Source: Cryptomeria japonica
Taxonomy: Eukaryota; Streptophyta; Pinopsida; Cupressales; Cupressaceae
Assembly: GCF_030272615.1 (NCBI RefSeq)
Contig: NC_081408.1
Location: 621,670,476-621,734,475, forward strand
Reading direction: 5' to 3'
Length of the DNA stretch: 64,000 nt
Shown here: piece by piece, positions 46,789 to 57,693 of the stretch
How positions within the stretch are numbered: position 1 is the stretch's first letter
Layout: each line of letters starts with the position of its first letter
The notes under the pieces: generated by a model
What the model was told of the DNA's origin: nothing
Databases searched by the model: none
Seen by the model: the letters and a program-made list of their open reading frames with translations, nothing else
Made by a program: the position numbers and the translations under genes

Positions 46789-48060
46789 CTATTTCTTCTT
46801 GTTAAACTGGTTCTTGTCTTCAGACCGGTTATAGGATCGGTTCCTGCACTCTCTGGCTAAGTGACCCATCTTATGGCAATTGAAGCATGCCATACTAGTT
46901 GTCCTCCATGGTCCTAAATTATTCCTCTGCCCCAATCTCACTCTGCAATTTGCTGCAACATGACCAAAATTACCACATGTGGAACATGTGGCATTGAATT
47001 GATTACTCATTTTATTAGGACTAACCGGTTTGAATGGTAATCTTGATACATTTGACTTGAACCTACATTCTTCAGATTTGTGTCCAAACTTATTGCATGT
47101 AAAGAAATGTCCATTAAATCTTCTTCTATTTGACATACTGCTAGATTGAGATCTACACTCATAAGCAGTGTGGCCATACTTATGACAATTATGGCAGTAA
47201 CTATCAAAGGTGAAAATCTTCTTTTGACTAATCGGTTTATTTCTGCAGACATTAGACTTATGATCCGGTTTACCACAATGATTACAAGAAGATTTGGGAA
47301 ACTTCATGCCTTTCACTTCTGAATGATTTCTTCTATCATCTTTTATCTTTTTGGATTTAGATGATTCTTTAGTTTCCATAGGAACTGTACCGGAGTAACT
47401 AAGACCGGTTGTTTCCTTTGTTCTTCTCTGAGCCTTCAACTGTTTATCTATCTTCTCAGAGCTTTCATTGAATTTCCTCAGCTTCTCATTTCTCTCATTT
47501 TCAAATTTCACCTCACTTTTGAGTTGTTCAATCTCTTTCATCATATTATCCTTTTCTTATGTGTTGTCATGCAGATGCTTATGTATGTATTCATTCTCAT
47601 GAGTGAGAATTTGGATTTCTTCATCTCTTTCAATCATGATTGCATCATTTTCTCTCAGGGCATCTTCAACAAGCCTTTTGGCTCTTTTAGCTTTTGACAA
47701 AACTTCTTTTGCCTCTCTTTTTCTTTCATCAACACTTCTGCTGGCTTCCAGTATCTCAGTCATGCTCAGGGCTTGCCGACTTTCATGCTCTCTTTTGAGA
47801 TGTGTGATTTCTTCAGTCAACATCTTATTCTTTTCCATGAGTTCTGAGACCGCTTCTTCAGCTTCCTCAGATCCACTTTGTTTAGAGAGTTGATCTATGA
47901 TGTCCTGACTCTCATTTAGCTGTTGAGCTAGTTCCTTTCTTTTTGCAAGAGATTTTCTCACTCTCTCTTTCAGCTGAGCAATAATTTCATTTTCTTCATC
48001 AATCTGTTTTTGATACCGATATTCTTCCATGATCTTTATCCTCAAGCTATCAAACTTCAC
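46789..48060 (-). pseudogene. gag of the copia-like element: coiled coil plus five zinc knuckles
   Basis: One minus frame of 424 codons with a single stop (47557) near the middle. The N-terminal half is a heptad-rich coiled coil, for example ENEIIAQLKERVRKSLAKRK and MLTEEITHLKREHESRQ. The C-terminal half has CCHC knuckles: CNHCGKPDHKSNVC, CHNCHKYGHTAYEC, FTCNKFGHKSEEC (first Cys lost), CSTCGNFGHVAANC and CFNCHKMGHLAREC. CCHC arrays bind genomic RNA in gag nucleocapsids. The frame starts only 15-30 bp after the PBS, leaving no room for the usual N-terminal copia gag (UBN2-type) domain, so that part is lost or replaced. Confidence 0.75.
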
Positions 48061-48074
48061 TTCAGCGGACTAGA

Positions 48075-48086
48075 GCTCTAATACCA
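48075..48086 (-). promoter_or_regulatory. Primer-binding site (initiator tRNA-Met type)
   Basis: Minus strand TGGTATTAGAGC, two bases after the 5' LTR end; one mismatch to the common TGGTATCAGAGC PBS of Ty1/copia elements. Confidence 0.8.
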
Positions 48087-48088
48087 AT

Positions 48089-49347
48089 TGTTAGTCCCAA
48101 CTGGTGCTGAGAGGGGAGGGGTGAATCAACACTTCACCGATTTTACTCAATTAAAACTTTTAACTCAAGTTTACACTAACCTAACATTCATCAATATAAG
48201 TAATTATTGTAGAAGAATATGCATGCATGAAAAGATACATAGTGACAACAAGATTTATCTCGTGGAAATCCAAATGGGAGAAAAACACGATGTGAGTAGG
48301 AACTCACAAAATTTGTACTCTTTTGAAGTATGCCCAATGAAGAGCCATCCTTGTTAGGAGATTACAAAGACACTATTAGGTGCCACCCGGTTAAGGGATT
48401 TTGATTAAGGCCTGTCAATGCCTTTACCCTGTTAAAGTTAGCCTTGTTAAATGTCTTAAAATCATCAATTAAGATGACACCCGGTTAAGGGAATTTTACA
48501 ATGGGACCTGTTAAAGTCCACCCTATTAAGGGATTTTAGTTGCAATGGTTAGAAAGCAACAAAAAGATGATCTGCTGGAGTGGTTGCTGATAGCTTGATC
48601 AGATCACATTGAAAACTATACTCTATCTACACTGGTTGTGTCTGCTTTGCCCAATACCAGTTTTCTGAATATACCTTTGGCTCTACACTTTGCCGATTTA
48701 CTGATCCTCGACTCTTCACTCTATCGGTCCTCTATCCCTCGACTCTGCACTCTGTTCTACTCCCCCTGCGTTCACTTTTCCATATCTCTTTTTATATGAA
48801 CAACAACCTCAACAAAATGAATTGTGAATTTATTACCCTTTGGATCTGTCGCCAATTTTCCCTCCAAAAATTACCGTGCCATAAATCACTCTCCAAAAAT
48901 CGTTCCAAGAATCTCTGTTAAGACAGTTGTTCATGCCGACAAGTTCGCCGATTGACTGGAGAAGACTGCCGGTTTAACTGGATGTTAACTGAACGTTACC
49001 AAGTCTGTCGGTTACAGACTCTACCGGTGTAACGATCAAAATCTACTTAGCCAATCACCTCCTATATACCGATTTGTTCACTGCTTAGTTGGTTGACCTC
49101 CTATGTGCCGGTCTACTCATTGCTTGTCGATTGACCTTCTGTGTGCTGGTCTACTCACTGCTTGCCGATTGACCTCCTGCGTGCCAGTCTACTCACTGCT
49201 TGCCTTATCTACACATTGCTTAACCCATTAACCTTTGTATACCGGTCTACTTACTACTGATAGTCTATGAAGAATTGAAAGATGATGTTGCCAACAATGA
49301 CAACCATATCATTCACCGGTCATATAAAATGCACCAGAATGCCAACA
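48089..49347 (-). repeat. 5' LTR of the copia-like element
   Basis: 1259 bp, TG...CA, same internal repeat blocks as the 3' LTR, followed on the plus strand by the CTATA duplication. Confidence 0.88.
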
Positions 49348-49352
49348 CTATA

Positions 49353-50640
49353 TATCCCTCTTTGTAGCCCTATCTCAACCTCGCTCTTGCACTCACCCTA
49401 TTGCAAATATAATATGAGTCTATTGTTAATAAAGCTTGATTATCTTCTCAATTCAAATGTTTCATTTTAGTTATGATTGAATCCTTGCAAGTGGATGCGT
49501 AGTTGATTTTAAGCTATCACCTCTCAATTAAGTCCTTTGTTGTACAAACAACATCATGGCCACAAATTGACCTCATGCACTACACAAATTTATCCAAAAA
49601 ATAGACCAAAATTTTCCCAATTGACCTTCCACACCTCTTTGGCATACCCATTGCACACCAAAGTGCAGTTGCTAGTTTATATTAATTAATTGAAATAAGA
49701 GTTGTAGTTAATATTACATAAATATTATTATTCTAATATAATTTTATAATAACAATGATTCAAAAATACAATAATTAGATATTAGAGCAAATATTTTTAT
49801 TACAATACTATGATGGCAAGTACTCGCCACTATGTGACACTTGTTCTTTTTGTTACCATCTTCATAGTATATGCTCTAATAAAGAAATTCAAACCTAATA
49901 TTTTCACTAGTTCATGGTGTATAGGTGCATGCTTAATATGAATAAATTATTGCATTGAGTGATTTTCCTATGTTACCAACAATATTATATTGTCTCGCAT
50001 ATAATTCATTTGCTTAACACAAACTTCTAGTTTTCTATAATGTGTACCTTATACATAAGACCAACCATGCATTTATGATATAAGTCCACTAACTTCTTAT
50101 TTCAATGTGTAGGAAAAAATAAACGAATAACCCAAAAACTTTTTCCAAGCTTATTTTTTACAAGCACAAGGAGTCATGGAACAAGATTACACGTATTTCA
50201 AGATTGTATTATAAAATATATGAATAATAAATAATAAACTTCCATAACATGTTAACTTACACATAATTCTTTGTTACGTCCAGAGGCGTAACACTACAAT
50301 GACACCCACCCAACTTTCTTATCCGTGTCATTTTAATGACTAGGCAACAAATAATTTAAAAATAAGTTAAAGACTAAAATCTAAATTAAAAAGCAACTTT
50401 ATATTATATATTATTTATTAAATGCAAAAAATAAATAAATTTAAATCTAGATTTAAAAGCAACGAATCTAGATTAAAAACAACTTTTTATTACTATTTAT
50501 TAAATACATAAAAAAATTATATTTTTAAATCTAAATTTAAAAGAAACTTCTAATTTAAAAGATTATGTTTTTAAATCTAGATTTTAAAGAAACTTCTATT
50601 TTTTATTTATTTTTAATAAGTAAATAGCTGCAGAGGGGCA
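49353..50640. other. No gene recognised; AT-rich, with degenerate repeats
   Basis: After a short pyrimidine-rich start the sequence is AT-rich without motifs. At 50360-50620 there are four or five degenerate copies of AAATCTAGATTTAAAA followed by GCAAC or GAAACTTCT, separated by TTTATTA-rich spacers. Confidence 0.5.
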
Positions 50641-50869
50641 ACACCCTTGTATTAATCAAAATAGGAGAATACAAGGCCTGGTTCAGTGAGAGTGGTAGGG
50701 GGAAAGAACTAGGAAGAAAACCCCTTATCCTAGCTCTATTCCTTATACAAAAAGAAACCAACAATGGAGGCTGGACAAGTACGAAACACCAGTCGACAAC
50801 CGCTGGAAGAAGAAACAGAACCGGCCAGAGGCCTTCAAACAAAAAACAATAAACATAAACTTGAGAAAG

Positions 50870-51850
50870 GTGACACAACCGGAATCAATGGGAGTCTTCA
50901 GAGTCATCGTCCATAGAAGCATGAGCCACATCCGGGATTATTGGGCATTCAGTGCCACAGGTCTAGTGAGCCACCGATTCAGCCTTCTCCCTAGGGAAAG
51001 GGTAGTCATTTGGGAACCACTCCTCGCCAAGCCCAAACCCCCAATCATTACCATCAACCAAATCTCCATTCTCCAGAATACCAAATCCTTCTGTACCCGC
51101 TAACCCTTCATCTCGAAGATATTTTCCCTCCATTCTGACGTGAAGCCATTTTGAATGCCTGCCGTCTTAAGCAGAAATTCAATATTCCAGGTAATGGCAG
51201 GCTAGGTTTCTTGAAGAGCATCAAAGTCCAGAGAGTTCACAATCACAAACTTTCTCACCTCCGCCCCGTTGCCCAAGGACATATAGTAAGTTTGGGGAAG
51301 CGGTATTCTCATGTTGCCATCAATATTGTCTAACGCGACATCAATTTCCCCCAGCAGGCGGTGTTTAAACACCATTTGAGTTAAAAGCTTCGCTCTCTGC
51401 TTGCTAGTCCCCATGTATATCACCATTGCAAGGAAAAGGGCTGGGATATCGACATTGGCTTTGTACCTATGATAAGCCATACAGAATTCCTTCCCCGGTA
51501 TCATTTTAAGGCTGTGAAGAATAAGAGGGTGTCGAGAGTAGATGACCTCCTGCAAACGTTTGTCAGTGATTTCGCCCAGGAAGGCCATCTGTCAACAAGT
51601 AGCTTCAAGGAGAATTGGGGATTCCATAGCAAGTCACCGAGTGAAGAATGCAAATGTTTGATGGGAAAATAAGGGCATTCCTTTGTTAAGTAGCAAGACA
51701 TCAAACCAAGGGATACAGGCCCCAGACAAGTAGTTCATGCCTATTGAATATACACACACGTGAAGTGATAGTGTCCAATCAACTTCTGTGCCAAAGTTCG
51801 TCAACTTAATGTCGACCGTCTTTATCCATCAAGTAATTATATGCATATCT
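50870..51850 (-). pseudogene. Unidentified coding stretch downstream of LINE RNase H
   Basis: A largely open minus frame reads SIGMNYLSGACIPWFDVLLL (about 51740), a two-stop gap, then MAFLGEITDKRLQEVIYSRH (from 51588), MIPGKEFCMAYHRYKANVDI, FLAMVIYMGTSKQRAKLLTQ and MRIPLPQTYYMSLGNGAEVR, ending at 51202; it continues with stops towards 50870. The composition is protein-like, with amphipathic helices and few low-complexity runs. I cannot name a family. It lies between RNase H and the LINE 3' tail, so it is either an extra C-terminal domain of this LINE lineage or sequence captured by it. Confidence 0.45.
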
Positions 51851-52395
51851 TGATAGGATCTAGTCGTAACTAGATATCAATTAAAAGTTCACACATGTCC
51901 AATTGCCAGAGGCGCACACCGACACAGACCAATAATGATGACAGAGAGCAACACCTCGGTGGCAAGAAGAAACCTTAACTGGTGAACAAACCAATCGGTC
52001 GATCAATCAACCGGGAGCCACAACCATTAGGTTAAGTAAAAAATATAGAGGCAACCAGGGAGGCAATACAACCAGTTTGCACTACAACTGGTATTTCAAT
52101 TGGAGAAACATCTCAACTGGAAGGAGAAATGGAGAACACAACTGGCAAGTAACTCAACCGGTGAGCACCACCACCAGTGAGATAGTCGGGAGTCTATATC
52201 AACCGGTGGAGACAATACTACTAGTTAGCACCATCACCGGTAGGTTAATCGGAGAAACAAATCAGCCGGAAGGAGAAGACAATCAGTTGAGACCACAACC
52301 GACAAACTCAACTGAAAAGCACTATTACTGGCAAGATAATCAGACCATATCAACTGATGGAAGCTCACGTGGGATAACAAACCAGTCAAAAAGAC
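51851..52395. repeat. CCGGT-rich interruption in LINE copy 3
   Basis: Between the RNase H end (52400) and the unidentified stretch the sequence changes character: AACCGGTG, CACCGGTAGG, AACTGGTATT and similar A-A-C-C-G-G-T variants recur every 15-40 bp. The texture is like the 3' halves of the copia-like LTRs, which also have ACCGGT words. No ends or duplication are visible. Confidence 0.4.
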
Positions 52396-52399
52396 CCAA

Positions 52400-52864
52400 T
52401 CAGAGTGCCAAGGGGGGGTCACCATCGACAATCGCCATTTTAGAGAGTCTGTCAGCCTCTCCATTGCCTTCCCTATAGATGTGGCTAATCCGAAATTCAT
52501 CAAAGGTGGCTAGCAACACCAGAATGGGTTGAAGCCACTGGTTAAGGCACCAACTAAGGGTGTTGTTACAGCGGACCGCATTAACCACATTTAGTGAGTC
52601 TCCCTCCAGATGAATTCTTTGCACCCCAAGCTCCATCCCTAGCTGTAGTCCTCTTAAAGCCGCTCTGAATTTAGCTTCCTTGTTAGTGGCAACTCCAATC
52701 TTTTTAGAGATTTCTTTTATACAAATACCATCAGAGTTCCTCAATATACACCCAATACCACTTTGACCCAGGTTTCCAGCAGAAACACCATCAAAGTTTA
52801 CCTTAAACCACCCAGGCTTTGGCGCTTCCCATTTAACACCCAATCTTGGATTGACCTGATCCAC
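52400..52864 (-). pseudogene. LINE RNase H domain
   Basis: The 154-codon minus frame is a plant LINE RNase H (RVT_3 type): WEAPKPGWFKVNFDGVSAGN with the first Asp, then EAKFRAALRGLQLGMELGVQ with the Glu, IHLEGDSLNVVNAVRC with the second Asp, and ISHIYREGNGEADRLSKMAI with the last Asp. All four catalytic acids are kept. The start codon is internal to the original polyprotein. Such domains remove the RNA template after target-primed reverse transcription. Confidence 0.85.
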
Positions 52865-52967
52865 CGAGGATCCCTTGCCAAAAAGTGGTGGAATGAGCAG
52901 ATTTGGAAGTGCCAGCTTAATCTTCCAATCCCAGTCCGTATATATTTTTTTTCTTTAATGATTTGGA

Positions 52968-53400
52968 TTAAGCAACCTCATTCAGGAGCTCAGTCAGATG
53001 GTTCTCAATTTTCCCACATAGAGTCGTTAAGCTCATCTCTTTACCCTGGAAAATTCTACGATTCCTTTCTTTCCAAATTTCCCAAATCAAAAGAGATGGT
53101 AAAATATAAAGTAAATCAACAAATATAGCCTTTCCTTCTGGTTTAGGCCATTGCAGAAACCACTCATCCAACCCTGATGGAAAGGGGCCAAAGATTCTCA
53201 ATTTTCCCTTGAAATGCCACCAACAGTGACTAGAGAACTTGCAGTGGAGAAGTAGATGATAAGCAGTCTCTTCTTGCACTTGACATAAATGTATCTACTG
53301 GGTCCATTGATGCCCATTGAATGGAGTCTTTCTTTAGTTATAATCTTTCTTTGACAAGCCAACCATACAAATGAACCTTCTTTGGGTAGGAGATGTCGAT
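52968..53400 (-). pseudogene. LINE zf-RVT region and linker
   Basis: The minus frame from 53400 gives PKEGSFVWLACQRKIITKER, then MGINGPSRYIYVKC, and after a frame change EETAYHLLLHCKFSSHCWWH (from 53279), WEIWKERNRRIF and HLTELLNEVA. This W-x-x-W-K-E-R-N-x-R-x-F phrase with the upstream C-x-x-x-x-E-T-x-x-H-L-L-x-x-C knuckle is typical of the zf-RVT to RNase H interval in plant LINEs. Confidence 0.75.
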
Positions 53401-53405
53401 GCCAA

Positions 53406-54534
53406 AAAAGATTAATTATGTTTAATCATTTCATTTTCTAAAATAACACTCAATTCTAAAAAATATTAACCATATGAAATAAATTAATCTATACTAAACG
53501 TAAGATTTTTTAAATTTGATATATCTTGAAGTCTTTCATCATACTAATAATTCATAAACAAAAATAATACCCCTCCAACTCTCAAAAGGAAAATCATCCA
53601 CCAAAAATGTCTTCTCTTGGAACATTGTGGCCGAGAAGGGAAGAATTTAAATATAATGAATATTTTATAGTAGGAAGGAAGATATTTTAGACAACTAAAA
53701 AATTATATATATATTTTAAATATATTTTATCAACTTTAAATAAATAACAATACAAAAAATTTGATTTCAGGTAAACCGTCAAACTTTAGAGCGTAAACCG
53801 ACTCGGTTTTCTGTTGTTTAAATAAATATACAGCACGCAAGTGCGTAGCTTTAAAAAAGTATAACCGCAGCGTTTACAATATAAATATATTAAAGATAAA
53901 CGATTCCAGAATTCCAGTACAATCTGACGCCGGTTCCAACTCCCGCGCCTCACATGGCCCTGTGCACCAGTGGGACCCACCGATCTATTTTCAAAAATAT
54001 GCCTAATCCAAAACCATTTTAAGGGCACGGAGGAATTATTATTATTATTAATATATTTATAATTACCGTTTTAAAAATCAAACCGCTCTTCATTATTAAA
54101 ATTATCGGAGCTTAGACTAAAACTTATTACTGTATTAAGTCAATCTTCTAAGCGCGTTTGGGTTTGCTTATTTCGCAATCTACTTCAATTTCTAAGCACT
54201 TGCACCCCTCTAAATTTCCTCTAAATTTTACAAAATTTATATCTCCAAACAAGTACCACCCTGCTAAATTTCACGGAAAATATACATCTGGTAGTTCCCT
54301 AACTACTTTTCTTTACTTTTCTTTGTTTTTTAAATCTAAAACTGGAAGGTCGCGTCAGTCCCGCGTATGATATGTAAACTTTAACCTTTTCAGTCGGCAT
54401 TTTGAAAAATTACAACAGGGCTAACCCTTTTTATTTTTCCTGTTCAGATAATATGCCGTAAATATTCTGCTTTCTTTTCCTGAATCTGTCGAAATTGTTT
54501 CTTACATCGCTCACTGTTTCAGACTTGAGCTAAG
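53406..54534 (+). promoter_or_regulatory. Upstream region of the callose synthase gene
   Basis: No transposon motif is recognised between LINE copy 3 and the gene. The first half is AT-rich; GC content rises after 53770, as expected near a plant promoter and 5'UTR. The transcription start cannot be placed by eye. Extent is inference from position only. Confidence 0.35.
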
Positions 54535-55184
54535 GTATATTTAGAGAAGTTCACGATAGTTAATACATTCGAGCCTTTTGCTGTTTTTGGCTGAATTGGA
54601 ACTGGTCAGTGACGATCTCCTACGCTTTGGAATCTTCAGTAATCTTAAGTTGTTTCTTTTTCTTTTGTTTTCACTTTTCTGTGGTTTGTGTTTGGGATTT
54701 TAAACAAAAAAATATAAGCAGACGGTTGTTTTGATTGAACTTGTACAAACCCTCTCCCGATCGAGTTTTGAAATCCTAGTGAAATCCCTAAATGTTTGAT
54801 TCTTCAAACTGTAGCAGGCTTACTAAATTAATGCGAGTACTAAAATTGGAATCTGAGTTGAGCTTTAAGGTTTTCGTAAGAAGATATTTGCCAAAGCTCT
54901 GTTGGATAACCGGTGTTCAAGTTTTTGCCCAACCCTACCTCACTTGCCATCAATGATTTGTTTTTTGATGATTGTTATGCTGTAATCTGATAAATTTGTG
55001 AAACCCTAGTGCAAAACATAACGCCCTCGCTGGATCCTGTTACGCGTTGTTGTAATTTATAACAATCCTTTACCTCTGAATTGCGTGGCATGGAGCTTTA
55101 ATTATTTTCAAAACATAGCAAGCTCAGCAGATCGAGTTCAGTATTTTCTGATACTTGGAAGTGTAAAATGTGCTTTGAATACAG
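54535..55184 (+). other. Possible 5'UTR intron
   Basis: A donor-like TAAG/GTATAT at 54535 and an acceptor TTTGAATACAG ending at 55184 bracket T-rich sequence, with the start codon 40 bp downstream. 5'UTR introns are common in plant housekeeping genes. No transcript evidence is available, so this is tentative. Confidence 0.3.
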
Positions 55185-55223
55185 GACAATTGCCATGCCC
55201 TAAGTTAAGCTGGGGCTAGAGAT

Positions 55224-55431
55224 ATGGGAAGGGTTGAGAGGAACTGGGAGCGCCTGGTTCGAGCCACTTTGCAGCGAGAACAGCTTCGCAGTGGAGGGCG
55301 GGCAGGTGGCAGGGTATCAGCAGGACTTTTTGGCAGTGTTCCATCATCTCTAGGGAGAGGCAGTAATATTGATGCTATTCTACATGCTGCAGATCAAATT
55401 CAGGATGAGGATCCAAATGTTGCTCGTATAT
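55224..55431 (+). CDS. Callose synthase (GSL8/GSL10-type), exon 1
   Basis: The first coding exon encodes 69 residues: RNWERLVRATLQREQLR, then RVSAGLFGSVPSSLGRGSNI and DAILHAADQIQDEDPNVARI. This is the start of the CALS9/10 (GSL10/GSL8) class of 1,3-beta-glucan synthases, large plasma-membrane enzymes that make callose at cell plates and plasmodesmata. The start M-G-R-V-x-x-N-W is at the family's usual position. The exon ends in phase 1 at a consensus donor GTGAGT (55432), within the conserved A-R-I-L-C-E phrase. The open frame beyond, to 55466, is intron. No second exon is found in the remaining 8.5 kb. The exon is free of stops and is the only intact host coding sequence in the window. Confidence 0.85.
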
Positions 55432-57399
55432 GTGAGTGCATTTCTTTCCATTTAGCAGTAAAATAATATTTTGTGGTATACTATGTAGCTTAAATAGAGC
55501 TGAGGATGAAAACAATTTATTTAATCTAAATTGTCCCTGAGTTAATTATAAGAAGCTCAATCATAATGATATTTGTAGTCACAAGCTGGTACATAAATTT
55601 ATAAACCAAGACAATGGAATAAAGCTTGGAGAACTTGTTTTTCATCTCGACATTCATAAAAACTGTTTTCCAAAACATGCTAATTTGGAACTAAAGGGCA
55701 ACCACATTCAAGTAGTCAAAATTTTCACATTAAATGTACATAACCGTTAAAGTATGCAAATATATACTACTGTAACTACTGAAATCTACTATCTTCGCAA
55801 ATTGTAGCCAATTTATTCTGTTATCCTTATGTAATGAATAGTGTTTTTTCCCCTATTAGAACCGTTCCTCCTCTTAGGCTTTCCTTGGTTCATAGAATAG
55901 TTATTAGATTATTTGCAGTTTTTGAGATTGTTGAATAGGACCTAATTATCATGACAGGCATTCGTTATCAATGCTAGATTAAGCATCTGTGTTGTGGAAC
56001 CACTAATTTAGTTTAGACATTGATTTGCAGTAGTGTTCAATACTGAGGACTGATTAAAGTAGACAATTAGAAAAAAAACATGATGAGAGTGCATCTCCAA
56101 TAAAATGAGGGTTCATATCCATTAAAACAATACTAAACTGTTTCAGAACTCAAATAAACAAGAATTTAAAGCAATCAAAACTGTAATGAAGCGAAATCCA
56201 ATGTTTGACAGTCCAACTATAAGATATGGAACCACTTTCTTCAAATTCAAGGTTGAGAAGAAGTTTGTGATGGTGTTTGCATTGAATCTAAACACAGAAA
56301 ATGAAAAAAATAATCACGTCTCATGGCTATACCTTCTGAACTGCATCCGATCAAATTATAATCAAACGTTCTACAGATTTTGTGTAGTCTTTAATTATTT
56401 GAGTTTAATTTTCGTATCAAATTTATATTTGAGTAAAGAACTTAGTGTATGGAAGTTTGCTTATTTTTCCCATCATGAGAGATTTTGATATATGGCATAT
56501 GCATATTATGTATGTGCATATATTAATGTCATATATATGGCTGATGCTGATATTTGAGTTCAGATGCTTAGATGATTTTTGTCTGGCTGATCTAAATGAT
56601 ACCGAGGACAACAAAAAGCAAGACAGTGATCAGTAATAGCGAACTATTTTCTAGACTTGTGGTCTGCAACAGTGATCAGTAAAGGATAAGAATTAAAACA
56701 AAAAACTAAAGACAAAAATAATTTTTTACTATGTAGACATGCAGTTTATTATGCAAATAAAAATTAAAGCAGAAAACTGGTCATTAATCTCTAGTGCATG
56801 CATTGATCATGCATATCTTCAATCGTCTTGTGAATGATCTATGGGGGTGAGGCCCAACTGATGTCTGAAGGTGATCAAACTATTTTTAGGAAGAGCTTTG
56901 GTGAAGATATCAGCAACTTGTTCAGATGAAGGAAAAATTGTAATACCACTTGCCCATTTTTAATCAAATTACAAATGTAATGATGTTGGATCTCTATGTG
57001 TTTGGTTTTGGCACGAAACATATAATTATTTGTCATGGTAGTAGTGCTATTGTTATTGCAATAAATAGTTTTTGGATGTTCTTGAACTAAATGTAGATCT
57101 TCCAATATCTGTTTAATATGTATTGCTTGATAACTTGTTTCTATTGCTTCAATATATTCTGCTTCTGTGGAAGAGAGAGCCACAGTTGCCTGTTTTTTAT
57201 TACTCCATGATACAACTTTAGGACTAAGTGCGAAAACATAAACAAATGTAGATTTTTATCATCCACTAAACTAGATCAATCAAAATTTGTGTAATCAACT
57301 AGCTCAAACTTTTCAGTGGGAGAATAATGAATGTCAAACTTTTGTGTACCATTCATATACCTTAAAATTCTTTTTGCAATATGCCAACAGGACTCATGT

Positions 57400-57692
57400 G
57401 TGTTGGTGTTGGAAATAAGCCACACCCGGACCGACGATGGACTGGTCCAAGAGGGACCAGTAGCTCAGTGGTAGAGCACTCCAACAGCGTATGGAAGGTC
57501 CTAGGTTCGATTCCTAGCCGGTCCAGGCTAGGAGCCCCAAGCACATGAGAGGTGTGGCTTAAGGGGGGGTGTTGGTGTTGGAAATAAGCCACACTCGGAC
57601 CGACGATGGATTGATCCAAGAGGGGCCAATAGCTCAGTGGTAGAGCACTCCAGTAGCGTATGGAAGGTCCTAGGTTCGAGTACTAGCTGGAC
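57400..57692 (+). mobile_element. Two-copy tRNA-like insert with 5-bp target duplication
   Basis: Two units of a 169-bp repeat (starts at 57401 and 57570, TGTTGGTGTTGGAAATAAGC) each contain a tRNA-like segment. The second unit is shorter. CATGT at 57395-57399 and 57693-57697 flanks the insert, and removing it rejoins the copia RT frame region. Between the units lies CTTAAGGGGGGG, a purine tract just before the second TGTTGG. It may be a dimeric tRNA-derived SINE or a very small LTR (TRIM-like) element; the 5-bp duplication and G-run favour the latter, the tRNA head the former. Confidence 0.6.
57454..57524 (+). other. tRNA-like segment, unit 1 (not a functional tRNA call)
   Basis: Acceptor arm GGACCAG pairs with CCGGTCC with one mismatch; box A is TAGCTCAGTGG and box B is GGTTCGATTCC, both canonical for RNA polymerase III. 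The D arm GCTC/GAGC is perfect. The anticodon stem CTCCA/TGGAA leaves an 8-nt loop without U at position 33, so it is tRNA-derived rather than a working tRNA. Confidence 0.65.
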
Positions 57693-57693
57693 C
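57623..57693 (+). other. tRNA-like segment, unit 2
   Basis: Same layout as unit 1 with GGGCCAA at the 5' end, box A TAGCTCAGTGG intact, and box B altered to GGTTCGAGTAC, so unit 2 is the more decayed copy. Confidence 0.6.

Larger units (their letters stand above)
42245..49347 (-). mobile_element. Copia-like LTR element without recognisable pol
   Basis: LTRs of 1275 bp (42245-43519) and 1259 bp (48089-49347) with ends TGTTAGT...CCAACA are flanked by a perfect CTATA at 42240-42244 and 49348-49352. A minus-strand PBS follows the 5' LTR and a purine tract precedes the 3' LTR. The 4.6-kb interior has two coding blocks: coiled-coil/zinc-knuckle gag (46789-48060) and a long unrecognised ORF (43663-46259). 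No protease, integrase or RT is visible, so it would need help in trans. The first 190 bp of the LTRs differ at roughly 17 sites. Confidence 0.88.
50640..53405 (-). mobile_element. 5'-truncated LINE, copy 3
   Basis: On the minus strand, from 53405: a zf-RVT-like segment, a tryptophan-rich linker, RNase H, a CCGGT-rich interruption, an unidentified coding stretch, and a 3' tail ending near 50640 in an A-rich stretch (AAAAATAAATAAAAAATAG on the minus strand). Endonuclease and most of RT are missing, as expected for 5'-truncated LINE copies. A terminal duplication could not be matched. Confidence 0.75.

Noticed and set aside
55432-55466. Extension of the callose synthase frame past 55431
   Set aside because: A consensus GTGAGT donor falls inside the conserved A-R-I-L-C-E phrase, and the residues after it do not fit the family.
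57454-57693. Two functional tRNA genes
   Set aside because: Eight-nt anticodon loop without U33, an acceptor mismatch, and a repeat context with target duplication point to tRNA-derived mobile DNA.
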